Shown: positions 36,204-49,218, counted from the stretch's first letter. The stretch is DNA of 64,000 bases from Stenopsyche tienmushanensis (GCA_008973525.1 WACJ01000072.1:1116001-1180000); one strand, 5' to 3'. Translations and numbers: made by a program. The notes: generated by a model from the letters alone, not told the origin.

Positions 36204-38080
36204 TTTAGTATTGGTGTGACATTTTGCAGCATCACTAAATGCTTTTCACATTGAGTTTGTCGATGCGATACTATAAATCGATCAGCTTTATCCAGTGTAT
36301 ATATATTTATTCGAAATTCTACGGAATATAAAAATAATTATATGTTATAGACATGCAGAATAAGCCTTGATTAAATAAAATAATACAGTTGTATGATCCA
36401 AGGCGAAGTTCGTCAATAATTTGAACGATTTAGAACAGTGAGTGGCCATGTGAAAACGAGGATATGCTGATGTTGTTTGAATCGAATATTTTATTTGAAT
36501 AATGTCTTTTAGATATTAAATTAAGAGTCCCTTAGCATTTGAGCTTGTGTTATCCATCAGAATTAATATATTTCCTGTATTATGTATTTTATATGGTATA
36601 TTTTGAGTCATTTTAGGGTTACAAAAGTGGGCATGTTAACAAGCCTGGTTGAGTGCATATTACAGTCGAGGTACAAACGCTTAACCAGAGATAACGACAG
36701 CTTTGATATATGTGCTTGTAGAAGAATACCACCCCTCTGGCATACACGTAACCAATTAAATAAATGCACCAACTATGTATTTTTTTGTTGAAACCCAAGC
36801 AGTTGAACTGAGTATTGAGCTTGTTATTAAAGCTTAAAAAAAATATACAATTTACATGATTGAAAAGTGTATATTTATACCCTCTGGGGCTTAAAAATGA
36901 TACATAGAACACTTACACCACTTCATGACAGTGGGGGATGATGTGCAGTAATATATGCAGGGGTATGAATACCGCATTTCTTTGAGATATCTACTTACAA
37001 CCTAAAAAGCTTAAACGTCTCTGTCTCTTACGCTCTGGTAGACAGCATAATTTAAAGGTGTAATGTCTACTGAGGAATTTCATGCTTTTAAAAGATGCTC
37101 CATCAAAAGCAGACTGATTAAATAAAAGTTAAATATGCATGATATCTGTTTCGAACAGCCCTTATTATTGATGATAAAGTTGAAAATGATTTATGAAATA
37201 TTTCAATGATGCTTTCTTCGAACCCAAACGAACTGGCTTCGTTTAAAATACATATCAGATTGATATAAATAATTTAATGCCGGGATACCATCGCGGCTCG
37301 GATCCTGATTTTGAACTTCTCCATACAAACTCCGGCGAAGATAATTGCCGAGTTCCGGATTGCTCTCCGATTGTGGAGCGATGCTTTTGCTAAAACTTTG
37401 TCTGCATTCGCGAACTTTGCCGAGCTTAAAAGCCAAAAAAACACCCAGGCACTTTGTTTTTCGAGCTCCGAAAATATTTGCAATGTAAGAAAGCGAAGAT
37501 ATCTCTAAAATTTCATCCTATTGCACAATCTTTCAGCGGGACGTGTATTTATTTCGTACGAAAACCGCTAGCGAGGACATGCATTTACTTGACACATTTT
37601 TCATCGTCGCGATATAAAAATTTCGTCGCGTTCTTCAGCATCAGGGGTTGAAAAATCGAAAATATACATTATAAGAAATCATATCAAAATCCCTGTTAGG
37701 CTTAAAATATTCTACATTTTAAGATACGTTCAGAAATATTGAATATAAATCTGAAATCTATTTTTGCATGCTTTTGAAATAATACGATAAAAAGTACTTT
37801 TTTCGTTTTAGCGCTATTAAAACAAAAAATCGTGAGTACTGTTGCATTGTAAGAGTGAAACTTCTTAGCTTCTTAGCTTAGCTAGAAAGAGTTGATTTTA
37901 TGCATTCTATTTTTTAACGATTTTTTTGCTCATTGCTTAACACTTTTCTTGGCAACATATTCGCTTTCTTCCATTCTTTAAAGCTTCGTACTCTGTACTT
38001 GTCTTTTTCTCCATGTCACTTCTCCACACAATAGAAATTATCAACTGAAAATTTTACCTAACCGAAATCGTACACCTCAC
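36204..38080. other. Non-repetitive DNA with a GC-balanced block at about 37200-37660
   Basis: Overlapping ORFs on both strands at 37203-37651 show no domain or splice logic. The base composition differs from the AT-rich surroundings. Candidate non-coding element. Confidence 0.35.
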
Positions 38081-38094
38081 CAGCACGATGAAGG

Positions 38095-38095
<1 letters not shown>

Positions 38096-38125
<30 letters not shown>

Positions 38126-39144
38126 CTGTGGGCGAGAAAATCTTCGCAAGACGCCCAGTGAAGCTGGGCAGTGTAGGATTCACGATTGTTCGGTCGTGCC
38201 TGCCCACTAAACCCGCCCTTGTCCTTCTCTGTCCTCCTGGTATTGTTTTCCACATTGCTTCGGGAGGACAGGTAGTCTGGCCTTAGGTGATTGGCCCTAT
38301 TCTATTGTTGGAGAGGCTGTTGCGCTCTGCGTCTCTCTCTTTCACTGCCCTCTTTGGCGCTCAGAATCTCTTCCACGTATTCGCGCCAAAGGTCCCAGTT
38401 CTTCTTGCTCTCCATCATGCTGTGGACCATGTTGTCGATATTTAGCTCGGCCACCCCGAGTGCTTGTTTCAGCAGTTCTCTCTGGGGTGCCCAAGCCTCA
38501 CAGCCTATGATGGTGTGCTCCGCGTCATCTGCTACCGCTTCGCAGTGGTGGCATTTGGGAGATTCTTCTTTGCCGATCCACCTCAGGTACGCACCGAAGC
38601 ATCCGTGTCCGGTGAGCACTTGGGTTAGGCGGTATGTAGTTTCGCCGTATTTTCTGGCCCTCCACCGGCTTACGACCGGTATAAGCCGATGGGTCCATCT
38701 TCCTTTTGTGGACTCATCCCATCTGCGCTGCCAGTCTTCCCTCAGTTTCTGGTCGTGTTCTCCGCGCTTTTTGGGGTCTTTGTGGTCCAAGGCCCTCTTA
38801 CTTGCAATAAGGTCCAGCGGGGGGGTTCCCGCGATCACAAGCACTGCTTCTTCCGATACCGTCCTGTATGCGGCGGTAACTCGGAGCGCGCCCTGCCGCT
38901 GGACCCTGGCCATTTTCTTTCTATAGCTCTCTTTTTGGAGCGCCTCATGCCATATCGGGGCTCCGTACAGAAGTATTGAGTTTATGACTTCGTTGATGAT
39001 TCTCCTTCTGCACGGCTTTGGCCCTCCGATATTGGGCATGAGTCGTCCAATCTCATTGGCCGCTTTCTGCGCCTTCTGCGCAGCTTCCTCTATATGTTGT
39101 CGAAAGGTCAGCTTGCTGTCGAGGACGATCCCGAGGTATCTCAA
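38096..39144 (-). mobile_element. 5'-truncated R1-type LINE with 16-bp target duplication
   Basis: A 30-T run (38096-38125) marks the tail. CAGCACGATGAAGGCT occurs at 38081-38096 and 39145-39160, an exact 16-bp duplication. The insert is slightly longer at its 5' side than the copy at 27563-28541 and belongs to a diverged subfamily. Confidence 0.94.
38302..39144 (-). pseudogene. LINE ORF2 C-terminal part
   Basis: Begins within RYLGIVLDSKLTFRQHIEEA (end of the RT domain). It continues NEIGRLMPNIGGPKPCRRR, SILLYGAPIWHEALQ and AGTPPLDLIASKRALD, the knuckle CHHCEAVADDAEHTIIGC, and a stop. The frame is uninterrupted over about 280 codons but lacks the RT active site and endonuclease. It is clearly the same protein as at 27804-28541, with many substitutions. 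Confidence 0.9.
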
Positions 39145-39203
39145 CAGCACGATGAAGGCTACTAAATCGAGACATTCCCGCTAAAATCTCGACACTTGGA
39201 AAC

Positions 39204-39265
39204 AGTGGCGTAACTATTAATTGACGAGCTTAGGCGACGCCTGGGGGCAGTAACTGTCTAAACTA
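39204..39265. repeat. hAT-type end fragment
   Basis: CAGTGGCGTAACTATTAATT followed by GGCGACGCCTGGGGG, typical of hAT MITE ends. The partner end was not located. Confidence 0.4.
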
Positions 39266-39316
39266 TGTATACATATATACGGTACATATATATTTTTTTT
39301 CAAATTGTTATATTAA

Positions 39317-39396
39317 CCTTTCCCTACCGGTGATGTATTTACTACACCTCGACTCTAATAATTGGAATATCGATATGAAATATAATAAATACGGGG
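39317..39396. repeat. TTAA-type element end, shared with 8498-8575
   Basis: Follows TTAA (39313-39316) with CCTTTCCCTACCGGTGATG. It then matches the copy in the anoctamin intron. Confidence 0.6.
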
Positions 39397-39726
39397 TACT
39401 AGCATTTAAATATCTGATGACGATACCTCCAACGAGAGGCTGAGCGTGCATTTTCAGCAGCAAGTTGTTTGACTTCCAAAATCAGAACCAGACGAAACAT
39501 TCAAAGCTTTAATGTTACTTCGGGCATATTTTCAAAATTATTTTTTATTTATTATTTATTTTTCAGGGTCTTCTTTTTCGACTGTCTTGCGTGTGATTTA
39601 GATGAATTGTTTTCTGTCCTTTGCTAGATGATATCAGGATCTGCCATATGAATTAAAATTCATTATACCTATCAAACCGCCAATTACAATGCATTTGGTT
39701 GAATCAGCATGGTTGAAAGTCAATCT

Positions 39727-39880
39727 ATCTAATATAAAAAAATAAATGTTTGTTTGTTTGTATTTAATGCGCTGCCATACCGTTCATCCGATTGCGATAA
39801 AACTTTGTCAATTTATTGTTTACACTTGTAAAAATAACATAAATATAGTAAAAATATTGTTTGTGTACGCATTTTGTTAT
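39727..39880 (+). mobile_element. Helitron-like 5' fragment
   Basis: TCTAATATAAAAAAATAAAT followed by CCATACCGTTCATCCGATTG and ATAGTAAAAATATTGTTTGTG. It lacks the remainder. Confidence 0.7.
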
Positions 39881-41281
39881 GCGAGATAATTTATAAACAC
39901 AAAAACTATAGTGTTTGATCCTAAAAAAATGAGGATCAGTCCAGATCATTATTTGGTACTTGAGGGTTGGGGGTTTGGGTATTTGCAATAATCATTCAGA
40001 AATAAATTCAAAAGGAATTATTATAAAAAAAAATTTCGCCTATATCTGATGACGAAAAAATCTTAAAAAGAAAAAAATATATATCATCACACTTTATCCA
40101 GACAGAGAGAACGAACCAAAGTACTATTTTATGAAAATATGCCAATGTAAAGCTATATATTATTTTTCATTCATATTTAAGAAGCCCTTTTTGGTTGCAC
40201 GGAATGAAATATTCAGATTAGTTGAATTGAGAAATTCTTATATAAAATTTCATCTGAAAAAATTCCTCTTGTATTTTTCAGGATCTTTATTCCGAGGAAT
40301 CCAGTTCATTTAATACAGTCTGTAACGAGAAAAATTAATATTCTCTACTTAAGTTCATATTCGAGTCGTTTACCTTCCGCGGTTGTGCCAATTATCTTAT
40401 CGTTTCCCCAGAGTCCCTTATTCCGCCCCCATTCTGCGAAACCACCCTTGTTTCTTTCATGTTCCACCTCGTACTTTTCTTGAGAGAATATCTCGTATTT
40501 ATCTATGCTATAGCTATAACTCATTAGTCACGATGTTGCTGTCTATAATTTCTTCTCCGGGAAACTTAAATACTCCCCATAAAATAGTAGTTATATAAAC
40601 GGCGCTCAGAATTAAGTTATTAATTATAGTTTTGTTATATTGTATCGTTTGATCGACGGCATTCATCTGAAATATCATCTTTCAATCCAAAGTTTCGACT
40701 GATGCTAAATTCTCGAGCAGAGGGTGAAATTAATAATCGCACAAAGGTAATTTATATGAAAGGAAACCGTCTAACGAGGAGGAATGTTTCCTCAAATACA
40801 ATGTTCTATGAGTTTTGCCAAGTTTTAACATATTTTTACTATTATAAAACGGTTTTATTTCTGCTATAACATGAATGAGTAATTCAATGAGTGTCACTGA
40901 CTATAAATAAAGCGAAGAAAAAAATATATCATGTGACGTTGCCAGGAAACTCGGCACTGTTTTTCCTGTAATCTAATAATTCCGATTTATATCACGTTGA
41001 CAATTCAATTTTAAATCACAAAATGAAATTTTTCATCCTTCAATAAATTATGAATAATTGATTAAATTTTCAGGAATAAATTTGATATATTTTTGCTTAA
41101 ATCGTTAAGATTTATTTGGATTTTTTTTTAGGATTTTTTAGTATCTAAATACACATTTTTAAATATTTTTTACACGTGTGCTTTTAAAATACCTACAAAA
41201 TTTAGTGCTTTTCCGATCTTTCGCGTTGACGGTTATGATTTATTCATTTTTATTTCACGCTCGGCAAAAATAACAACTCTG
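39881..41281. other. Non-repetitive DNA
   Basis: Nothing supported. A GC-balanced block at about 40360-40600 has no coding signature. Confidence 0.35.
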
Positions 41282-41512
41282 CAGTGGCGGTTTTAACAAT
41301 TGAGACCCCTGGGCTCATTCGGTTTTTCGCCTTGGGCCAAATTTTAACAACTTCAACTCCTTTCGGTCCTCGATATACGTTGTTTTCTATTACGATTTCA
41401 CTACTATGCGGCATGCAGGTGGTATAAATATTAAGCGAAACAGTGTTTTTAAAAACTACTTGAGGCCCCTAAAATTTATAAAGTCCGAGGCCTATAGAGA
41501 AATCCACCACTG
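41282..41512. mobile_element. hAT-like MITE, 231 bp
   Basis: Ends CAGTGGCGG and CCACCACTG are inverted with one mismatch. The flanking 8-mers CAACTCTG and CAGCCCTA match only at 5 of 8, so the duplication is decayed or the limits are slightly off. An internal block recurs at 14295-14380. Confidence 0.55.
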
Positions 41513-42182
41513 CAGCCCTAGCAAATTTGATTACTGTGAAAAAAATACAATAAAAATGTTCGTAGTGAACAATATATATATTTTAAAGTATTAATCATAA
41601 ATTATATTTTAAAATCAAATTCAAAATATTATAGCCTATGGGGACAGCTTCTGTTTTTCATGCGTGGCAGTAAACCGGTTAATATATGTATCCTTTATGT
41701 AATTATTTTATAGGATTAAAAAAAAAATGATCCTATTATTCCTTCGTAAGTTCAGCGTTGTTCATCATGCAAAATCGTAATTTTTGGTTAGAAATATTAT
41801 TTGATCTCAGAGATGGCCAATTTTATCAAATTTTGTTAATAAATTTTAATAAAAAAATTATAAGCACAAATAGTATTTTCTTAACCCTGACCCTATCAAA
41901 CTAGTACTTCTTCAAGTTTAATAACTTATTGAATGATTTGTGTAACATATAGCATACCGTTGGAAAGGATATATTTTATAAAACTTTTTTAAAATAAAAT
42001 TAGTTCAAAATATGTTTAGAGAATTTGTTGTTGAAGTTGACATTTCTCATTCGTTTGCACATTTTATTTGACTTTGGATGCTCTTTGTCGGTCCATATGT
42101 AAAAAATCCATACGTAGTACATCGTAATTACTAGATACATAGCAAAACACTTGCAAAAAAAAATTATATTTGTATAAAAAAA
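41513..42182. other. AT-rich DNA, nothing recognised
   Basis: No gene or repeat identified. Confidence 0.35.
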
Positions 42183-43351
42183 TCTAATATATAAAAATCA
42201 ATGTTTGTTTGTCCGTATTTAATGCGCTGCCATACTGTTTATCCGATTGTAATAATACTTTATCAACTTATTGTTTATACTTTCAGAAATAACATAGACA
42301 TAATAAAAATATTGTTTGTGTATGCAATTTGTTATGCGAGACATTTGGCGTATGCACTATGTTGGCGCATATAGTCTGGTGGTTGCGAAAATAAATGAAG
42401 CACTACAACGGTCGATTTTTTATTTATTTGCCAAGTTTTAGGTCTTCGGTGGACTATAGGTGGTAACACACAAACGTCATCATTTTAATACAAGCAACAC
42501 ATCGAAAACGAATTCGAGTCATTTTTAAATTCTACGTTTGGCTTCAATCGCATCGTTTATAATTGCGTATTTATGTTAAAAATAAACATCAATAATTATT
42601 GTATTTTTAAATAAAGCGAGTACCCGGCAAGCCCCTTTTGCAATGCCCAATACAGCAAGAGTTTAAATACCTTAGAGCTATCTTCATTGAGAAGCTATTG
42701 ATGAATAACGAAATAAACTTCAGGATTCAAATCCAACAATCTAAACAATAACGTGTATTTTAATATTGAAAATTGGCGTGTTTATAATTCTTCTTTGAAA
42801 TATAAATCCACCATGACATGTAGCAACGGTACCTTGCTTTTTGAAATTTAAAAAAATCAAGGAGAAGATGTTGTATCCTAATGATTCCTACTGATATGCT
42901 ATTTGAATTGAAATGAGTGCAGTTTCCGGTGGGAAGACCAACAAAGCGCAGGAACACACAGGGTATGCGTGCGTGCTTCTCACATGGATAGCTGTATATG
43001 AGCTGCTCATGCCCTTCTTATTTATAACCACACGGTATGCACCACACGGAAAAATATTATGTTTCCAAAAGTACTTCATTAGCACGGTATGGGCATAATT
43101 TTGAGACGGGAAAAAATATAGGATGTCACCTGCCCAACACAAAGAACGCGTCCATGAGTCCGACAGGAGACTCGAAATATCGAAAAGAGATACATTTGAA
43201 TTCTTAATTTTCCTTTCAAATAATTAGTAAGCGCGATCGTATACATTTTTAGCGTAATTAAAAATATATGAAAGCGCTTCAATAAACAGAATCAAAACAT
43301 AAAAACTTTCTTTCTTTGTGTGGCATTGCAACGCATGCCGGGTAATCACTA
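42183..43351 (+). mobile_element. Long Helitron-like element, rearranged
   Basis: Starts A|TCTAATATATAAAAATCAAT and ends GCAACGCATGCCGGGTAATC followed by ACTA, close to the CTAG terminus. An extra reversed 3' end (TACCCGGCAAGCC near 42613) suggests a nested or recombined second copy. The internal block with the short reading frame is at 42913. Confidence 0.72.
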
Positions 43352-43439
43352 TTATTTTATAAAAATGTACAATTTATAATCCTGATTGATAGTATATTAA
43401 ATGTAGCCATTACTCCGCTGAAAGTCCAAGTCAAGGATC

Positions 43440-43496
43440 CATAAAAATAAATTGTTCAAGAGGAGGTCTACGAGCTACATAAGTTTAAGAACCGCT
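43440..43496 (-). repeat. hAT MITE end, same family as 63490-63736
   Basis: Read leftward from 43496: CAGCGGTTCTTAAACTTATG, then GTAGACCTCCTCTTGAACAA. The other end was not found. Confidence 0.55.
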
Positions 43497-44524
43497 GTAT
43501 TATATGAAAGTATGGAGAGTTTATGAATACTTCTTTCATTTTAATGAATTTATGAAATGATTAAAAATAAATATTATTGAATTATTGAATCGGAAGCTTG
43601 CTAAAGGGGGTTGAAATTAATTAAGGCATAGTTGAGCGTTTTCGGACGAAATTAATCTTTTAAGACCCTCTACACAGTCGATGTTCAATCGGTTGTGAAT
43701 CCACGTTTTTATATTAAATAAATATGTTTTTTTTATTTAAAAAAATAATTTCAATATTGGTTTACCCACTGAACATAAATAGGGGAGACAATGGTGTGCG
43801 TCAGTATCGAAACTTTATAGCAATCAGCTGCATTATGGGAATAATGTGCAATGAGCCAGTAGGAAAGTCATAAAAATCTGATTTAAACTTGCATCCACGG
43901 CCATTATTCGAGTCGAGGATGGCTGCAAGTTACAGGACCAGCATTCAAATACCAGCATTTTATGCAAAGCAGCCGAAGATTACGGTATGTAGTCCCGTAA
44001 TATTATAAATAGGGACTTTGCATAGCGGCTATGTCGTAATGCTGCCATAATACATGTATTATTTAACAATGCCCGTAGCTTTTTATGGCAACATTTGGAT
44101 CTAGGCCAGTTGCGTCTGAAGATATTCACATCGAAATTTTCTCCGTTATAAAGATATCAACGACTCTAAAGTAGTTTTGTCTTTATGACTCCGTGCATAT
44201 ATTTTCATTCCATATATGACATAATCAATGTTCCCTACAGCTCTTATTACGGAAAACAAGCACAAAAGAAGCAGCAAAAATATCTTGCCCAATAGAGTGT
44301 TTGTGTCGATTTTTCGTCCATTCGCCTTGTCACATGACCTGCTCAATGACATTATAAACATTTCACTTTTCAATGGTACAACAGATTTAAGCATTCATTG
44401 CCTATATATTTCTTAATTTGATCAGCAACAAGTATCATCCCTCATTTTATCATTATTTTTATTGCTAAACGTATTGTAACGTAAACGATTTAATATCCCT
44501 ATGCAATATCGTTGTTGATTTTAG
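43497..44524. other. Non-repetitive DNA
   Basis: No gene. A locally structured GC-balanced stretch at 43870-44060 is unexplained. Confidence 0.35.
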
Positions 44525-44858
44525 CGAATTTAATTCGCCAGATTAACAGCGACATCTTCCGTCTCTCTTCAGGTGCAATGTACTATTTAAACAGCGCCAT
44601 CTTCTGTGGCGCTGTGGGGACATTGCATCTGTAATACCGATTGATCGCTTCTTAAGCGCGCACCGTTGCCGGTTGGGTGGTGACGCGCAGGAGGTTGGCC
44701 TTGGCTGCGGGAGGACGTCCTTCTCGCAATCAGATTGAATAAAAAGTTACCTAAAGAAGAGAGTTTTTTTGTTCAACACCATCCATCCCTATCCATGCGT
44801 CCGGCTACACATGATCCGAATGAAGAACGGACCTGTGCGTTAGCATCGACAAAATTAA
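44525..44858 (+). repeat. Solo-LTR family copy (forward, truncated)
   Basis: Begins inside the LTR (GAATTTAATTCGCC) and carries TTGAATAAAAAGTTACC as the polyadenylation region. ACAGCGCCA-TCTTCTG-TGGCGCTGT (44591-44615) forms a perfect 9-bp stem that is mutated in the other copies. Runs to about AGAACGGACCTGTGCG. Confidence 0.7.
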
Positions 44859-44879
44859 TCCTCCGTGATATTGATAAAG

Positions 44880-45210
44880 CTTGCGCATGTAACATAGGCA
44901 AAGTTTAATGTATAAAAATCAATGTTTGTTTGTCCGTATTTAATGCGTTTCCATACCGTTCATCCGATGGCGATAAAACTTTGTCAATTTACTGTTTACA
45001 CCTGCAAAAATAACATAGGCATAGTAAAAATATTGTATGGATGCACTATATTGGCGCATATTGTTTTGGTGAAATGAAGTTTGGGCACGCAAAACGGTGG
45101 TTAAGTCAGTCTTTGAAACCATAGTGAGTCCGCATATGCATTTGGATCCCAGCTCTTAAGCATAATTATTAAGCGCTTATAGCATTGCAACGCATGCCGG
45201 GTATTCGCTG
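44880..45210 (+). mobile_element. Helitron-like copy with duplicated 5' junction
   Basis: Tail of one unit (GCTTGCGCATGTAACATAGG) followed by TTTAATGTATAAAAATCAAT and the 5' block, ending in GCAACGCATGCCGGGTATTC. Confidence 0.7.
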
Positions 45211-45276
45211 TTTAACTGCTAACTGAAAAACTGTATTAATTACTTTTATTTTTTATGTATCATGGATCATTTGTAT

Positions 45277-45676
45277 TGTAACGTTGAGGCGGGGGCGCTA
45301 GTGCACGGGTCCGTTTTTATATCGGGCCGTGATGTTGTTGAACGAATGGATGGGAATAGACGGGCGTCGAATAGAAATACTCTTTTCTCTAAATAACTAT
45401 ATATTCCACACGTGAGAGCTAGATCTGGCTGCGGGAGGGACGACTTCTCGCATCCAAGGCTAATCTACGACTCTCCCGACTCCCGCTTCCTGCGTGTCAC
45501 TACCCAACCTGCAACGGTGCACGCGCAAGAAGCGATCGGTCGGTATGCAGGTGCAATGTTTCCGTAGGGCCACAAGAGATGGCGCTGTTAAAATAATACA
45601 TTGCACTTGAAAAGAGATGGAAGATGTTGTTATTAACAGTGCTATTGCGTGAGGATGGTAAATTGCCCACGCTACA
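45277..45676 (-). mobile_element. Solo LTR, 400 bp, with 4-bp target duplication
   Basis: On the + strand it begins TGTAACGTTGAGG and ends GCCCACGCTACA, so each strand has TG…CA-type termini with TGTA/TACA. GTAT flanks both sides (45273-45276, 45677-45680). It contains an AATAAA-like signal in reverse near 45400. No gag-pol lies next to it, so LTR-LTR recombination is the likely origin. Reference copy for five other pieces in the window. Ty3/gypsy is plausible but not proven. Confidence 0.82.
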
Positions 45677-45680
45677 GTAT

Positions 45681-47169
45681 CATAATTTTAAATAGTTAGG
45701 AAGCATGATATAGTTTATGGATTTGCTCCAATTAAATTCGGGATGTATTTGTAAGTAGTTTAATATATATATATTTTTAATGTTGTCATGTTTTTATTTT
45801 TATCTAGTTTCAGATCACTTTAAAGGAAATATTGATTGATAAGATATGATTTTGGTGGCTGTTTTAGAATTTGCAGAAACAGGATCACCATAACCTATGC
45901 GTGCCTGTGTGCGTGCGCATCTTAAAACACAGGGCAGGATGATTTATAAAGGTCTCACCGCGTTTTTACCCCATCCATAATCAAGTATGCAAATTCGCAT
46001 GATGTCTGCTGTTTGAGATGCGGCACATAGCCATAATTATATTTGGTAGTTGTCTTCTTTCAAAATAAGTCCAGAGTCCGGCGATGTACGAGACGTGAGG
46101 GACGACCAATTTTTTGCCTTCTATTTTTATTGCTTGTTACATGGCTATTGTTCGGACACGGGCACCACCGGCTCTCACAGAAGGAAAGAGAATTCAATTT
46201 CCTCGTGACGGTAAATTTTCCCCGGGGAACCTTCACAGGTTTCCGGGAAATGTGATGGTGTTTTCATAATTGAGCAAACGTGTGTTTTGGGGGCTCGTTG
46301 GGAAACGGTGTGTGTTTTTAGTGCTTTTGGTGCCCTACGCCCGAGTTTCGATGATTCCCTCGATGAATATTTGATCCGAGGATGGAACTGCCCGTGGTTC
46401 GTTTGGTGGAGGAATTTTTTTTTTGCTTTGGAAGGGTTTGTCCTACCTTTTTGGATTGGCTCCTGAAGACTTCCTTTTCGTCTCCGACATTGGACCATTG
46501 ACTCGGCAGCTTATTTTGAGGCAACCGAATTATTCAACGCTATTCCTATCGGTCTACTTTTATTTCAACGCTTTGGTTCTAAATATAATTGAATGCCTTT
46601 TTGTCAATTGAATGCATTAATTTCTGATGATAATCTAAGAAAGAAAGATTTATATTGATTCCAAAATATGCATGTCTGTCTGTTCAGAGTCGATTTAAAT
46701 TAAATTAAATGAATTACAATGTGAACAAAATAAATGTACATAATTAACGTTTCGAATCAGCGTCCGGCACTTTTCATTTTTGAGCGTTCCCACGAGACAC
46801 ACCACAAATGGCAAGCGAACACACAACGTAATAAGGCATTAATTAATACAAATATCGTATATTTTACTTATATAAAAGAATTAAAATGCAAATCTTTCTC
46901 TTCAAATACATTTATAATAAAATATATGAATGGTGACTTAACACTATCGTGGCCGCATCATATTACCAAAGACTTATGCTTGGGGTCGGCGATGTTTTGA
47001 ATGTTTGTAAAAATTAACATTTTTTGTTCCATTTAAATTGTTTATTTTCGATAAGCAAAATAGTAGCTAACTTTAAATATGAATAAATATATAGTAATAA
47101 TTTCATAGTTTCCAAAAAAAAAAAAAATTATCTTGTTTAATTAGGAATGATAGAAATGATGAAATGATA
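45681..47169. other. Non-repetitive DNA with GC-balanced block at 46040-46560
   Basis: The block has overlapping ORFs on both strands (46043-46255 +, 46175-46498 -, 46318-46524 -) without recognisable domains; mutual overlap argues against any being a gene. It could be regulatory or untranslated. Confidence 0.35.
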
Positions 47170-47425
47170 GTAAACTAATTGTACTATACCTGTATTATTT
47201 GAAAAAGTACAAACAATAAGTTGGCAAAGTTTTATTGCAATCGAATGAACGGTATATCAGCGCATAAAAAACGAACAAACAAATTTGTATTTTTGTATAT
47301 TAAACTATGCCTATGTTATTCGCGCAATTCTTAACAATAAGTGGACAAAGTTTTATTGCAATCAGATGAACGGTATGGGAGTGCATTAAATACGAACAAA
47401 CAAAGATTAATTTTTATATATTTAA
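47170..47425 (-). mobile_element. Helitron-like 5' units, two in tandem (reverse)
   Basis: Units with CAATCGAATGAACGGTAT and CAATCAGATGAACGGTATGG, joined at TTAAACTATGCCTATGTTAT and ending ATTAATTTTTATATATT. Confidence 0.7.
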
Positions 47426-47666
47426 CACGCATTCAGATAAAGACATATTTGGTAATCATAATCTATCCTTAAATCAAATTCATTCTATATGAGATTTCAA
47501 TCAAGGCAAGTCAGATATCACTTGACATGTGAGATTTTTAGTTAAATACCTGAAAAAATTATTAAAAATGGAAATATACCTTCAAAGTAGTTTGCTTATT
47601 AGGTTGAGAAATGTTTTTTGATTTTATTAACTGATACCGATCGTGTATTTTATGGCCTGTGTACTG

Positions 47667-47925
47667 TGTATTTTAAGGGTCATTCTCGTCCTTTGAAATA
47701 CGCAGTTTCACTTTTACGTGGTACATAAAATATTAATTGTTCGCAGTTTGCCAGAAAAGCCCTTCCTTTAATTTCCTTTGAAAATGTTACGATGTGACAT
47801 AGTTGGCAACCCTAGAATCGTCACTAGAGCAAGCTAGTGCCGAATTAACGCGTGGTCACAGCAGTAATCGGTATGTTATTAACCATGCACAAGAAATCAC
47901 GCTCGTGTGGATCCGGCATTAAAGT
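47667..47925 (-). repeat. Foldback-family arm (single)
   Basis: Inverted copy of the left part of 53267-53500: TATTTTAAGGGTCATTCTCG, ACGCAGTTTCACTTTTACG, CTAGTGCCGAATTAACG, then AACCATGCACAAGAAATCAC and GCTCGTGTGGATCC. The terminal part is more like the nested element at 53985-54266. Confidence 0.65.
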
Positions 47926-49218
47926 GATTGAATGAATATAGTGAATTGATAATGATCGAATACATGAATGCAATACGTTTAGGATGATCTTAATATCAAT
48001 AACGTTTCATAAATAAGATCATTCATTCATAATTTTAAGCATATTCATTGAATTACAACCTAAATGCCAATACAGCGTGCGTTATTCGTGTGTATATGTA
48101 AATATATATTTTTTATTAATATGGAAAGAATTCCCAGAAGCAACAAACGCACAAAGAAAAACACGGAAAACGTCAATAAAATATGATATGTTCATACGTG
48201 TATCCATAATGTGTATAGTTTCATAAATATACGTGCTCCTTAGGCTCTGTCTTATAGAAATAATTCTTGACTGATTACCTCGAGAAGGGCAATCTTTTTT
48301 GTAGCTAGGGAGAATTGGGGCATATCTAATTTACTTAGAGGTCCAGGAACGGAATCTTCACTTTTTCTCGAAGAAGAATTATTGATTTATCGACACGGTG
48401 GAATACCGGAGTAATTCAAAGGAATAGATAATCCAATAATGGATATGGCTCTTGGTCTATTGAATCGGAACTATGTCCAATAAGTTTCGCTAGACTACTT
48501 CATTCTAACAACTGATGTGATTTCGATACGAAAAGAAAACGTTCATTCAATTCTTCACTTCTTCCTTTGTAAATATAATAAAATCTGATTTTTTAGCTTG
48601 GAAGAGCTTTATTTTTCGCCTTTTTCCGCCGGGATGAAGAAAAAAAGAGAAAAGCGAAAGGGCGAGAGCCGTTGGCAGATTCGATTTAAAAATAATATTG
48701 CTACTATGTAATGTTATCAATTGCAGCGAATTTTCGGGAATTTATATTGTGTGTGTGTATCTGTGTGTCTTCCTAAAATAGGCAAAATATTTTTGCTTTC
48801 ATCAGGATAAAAATAATCGCAGTGCATGGAGTCAATATGGTTTAAAAAATAGGAACGCCAAATAGAACTAGTGTTACTAATTTTACATAATTTTAGCTAT
48901 TAAACTGACGATAACTTAAAATCCAGAACAGATATACCTACTAAACAAAACATAATTGAATTGAAGGGAAGCCCACTAAGCATTTGATGAGAGCAAGTGA
49001 CCATGATAGTCAGGGTCTATTTGGGTCACTCGCTATAAATTGCAATGGTCACATTTTATTTTTGCTTAAAGATAAGAACGTGAAAATAATTACACAAATA
49101 TAATATCTAAAGTTCTTTGATACCGCATAAGTTTGCAATTCTATGTATGGGAGCCTAACTTTCTATAGTTTGGTCCCTATCTCGACGCTATAGAAGGGTT
49201 GATTGTATTTATAAACTA
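47926..49218. other. Non-repetitive DNA
   Basis: A GC-balanced block at 48240-48680 shows no coding signal. A short GT-rich run lies at about 48750. Nothing else. Confidence 0.35.

Noticed and set aside
46043..46611. Overlapping ORFs on both strands as a gene
   Set aside because: Four mutually overlapping frames in a GC-balanced block are expected by chance; no domain in any.
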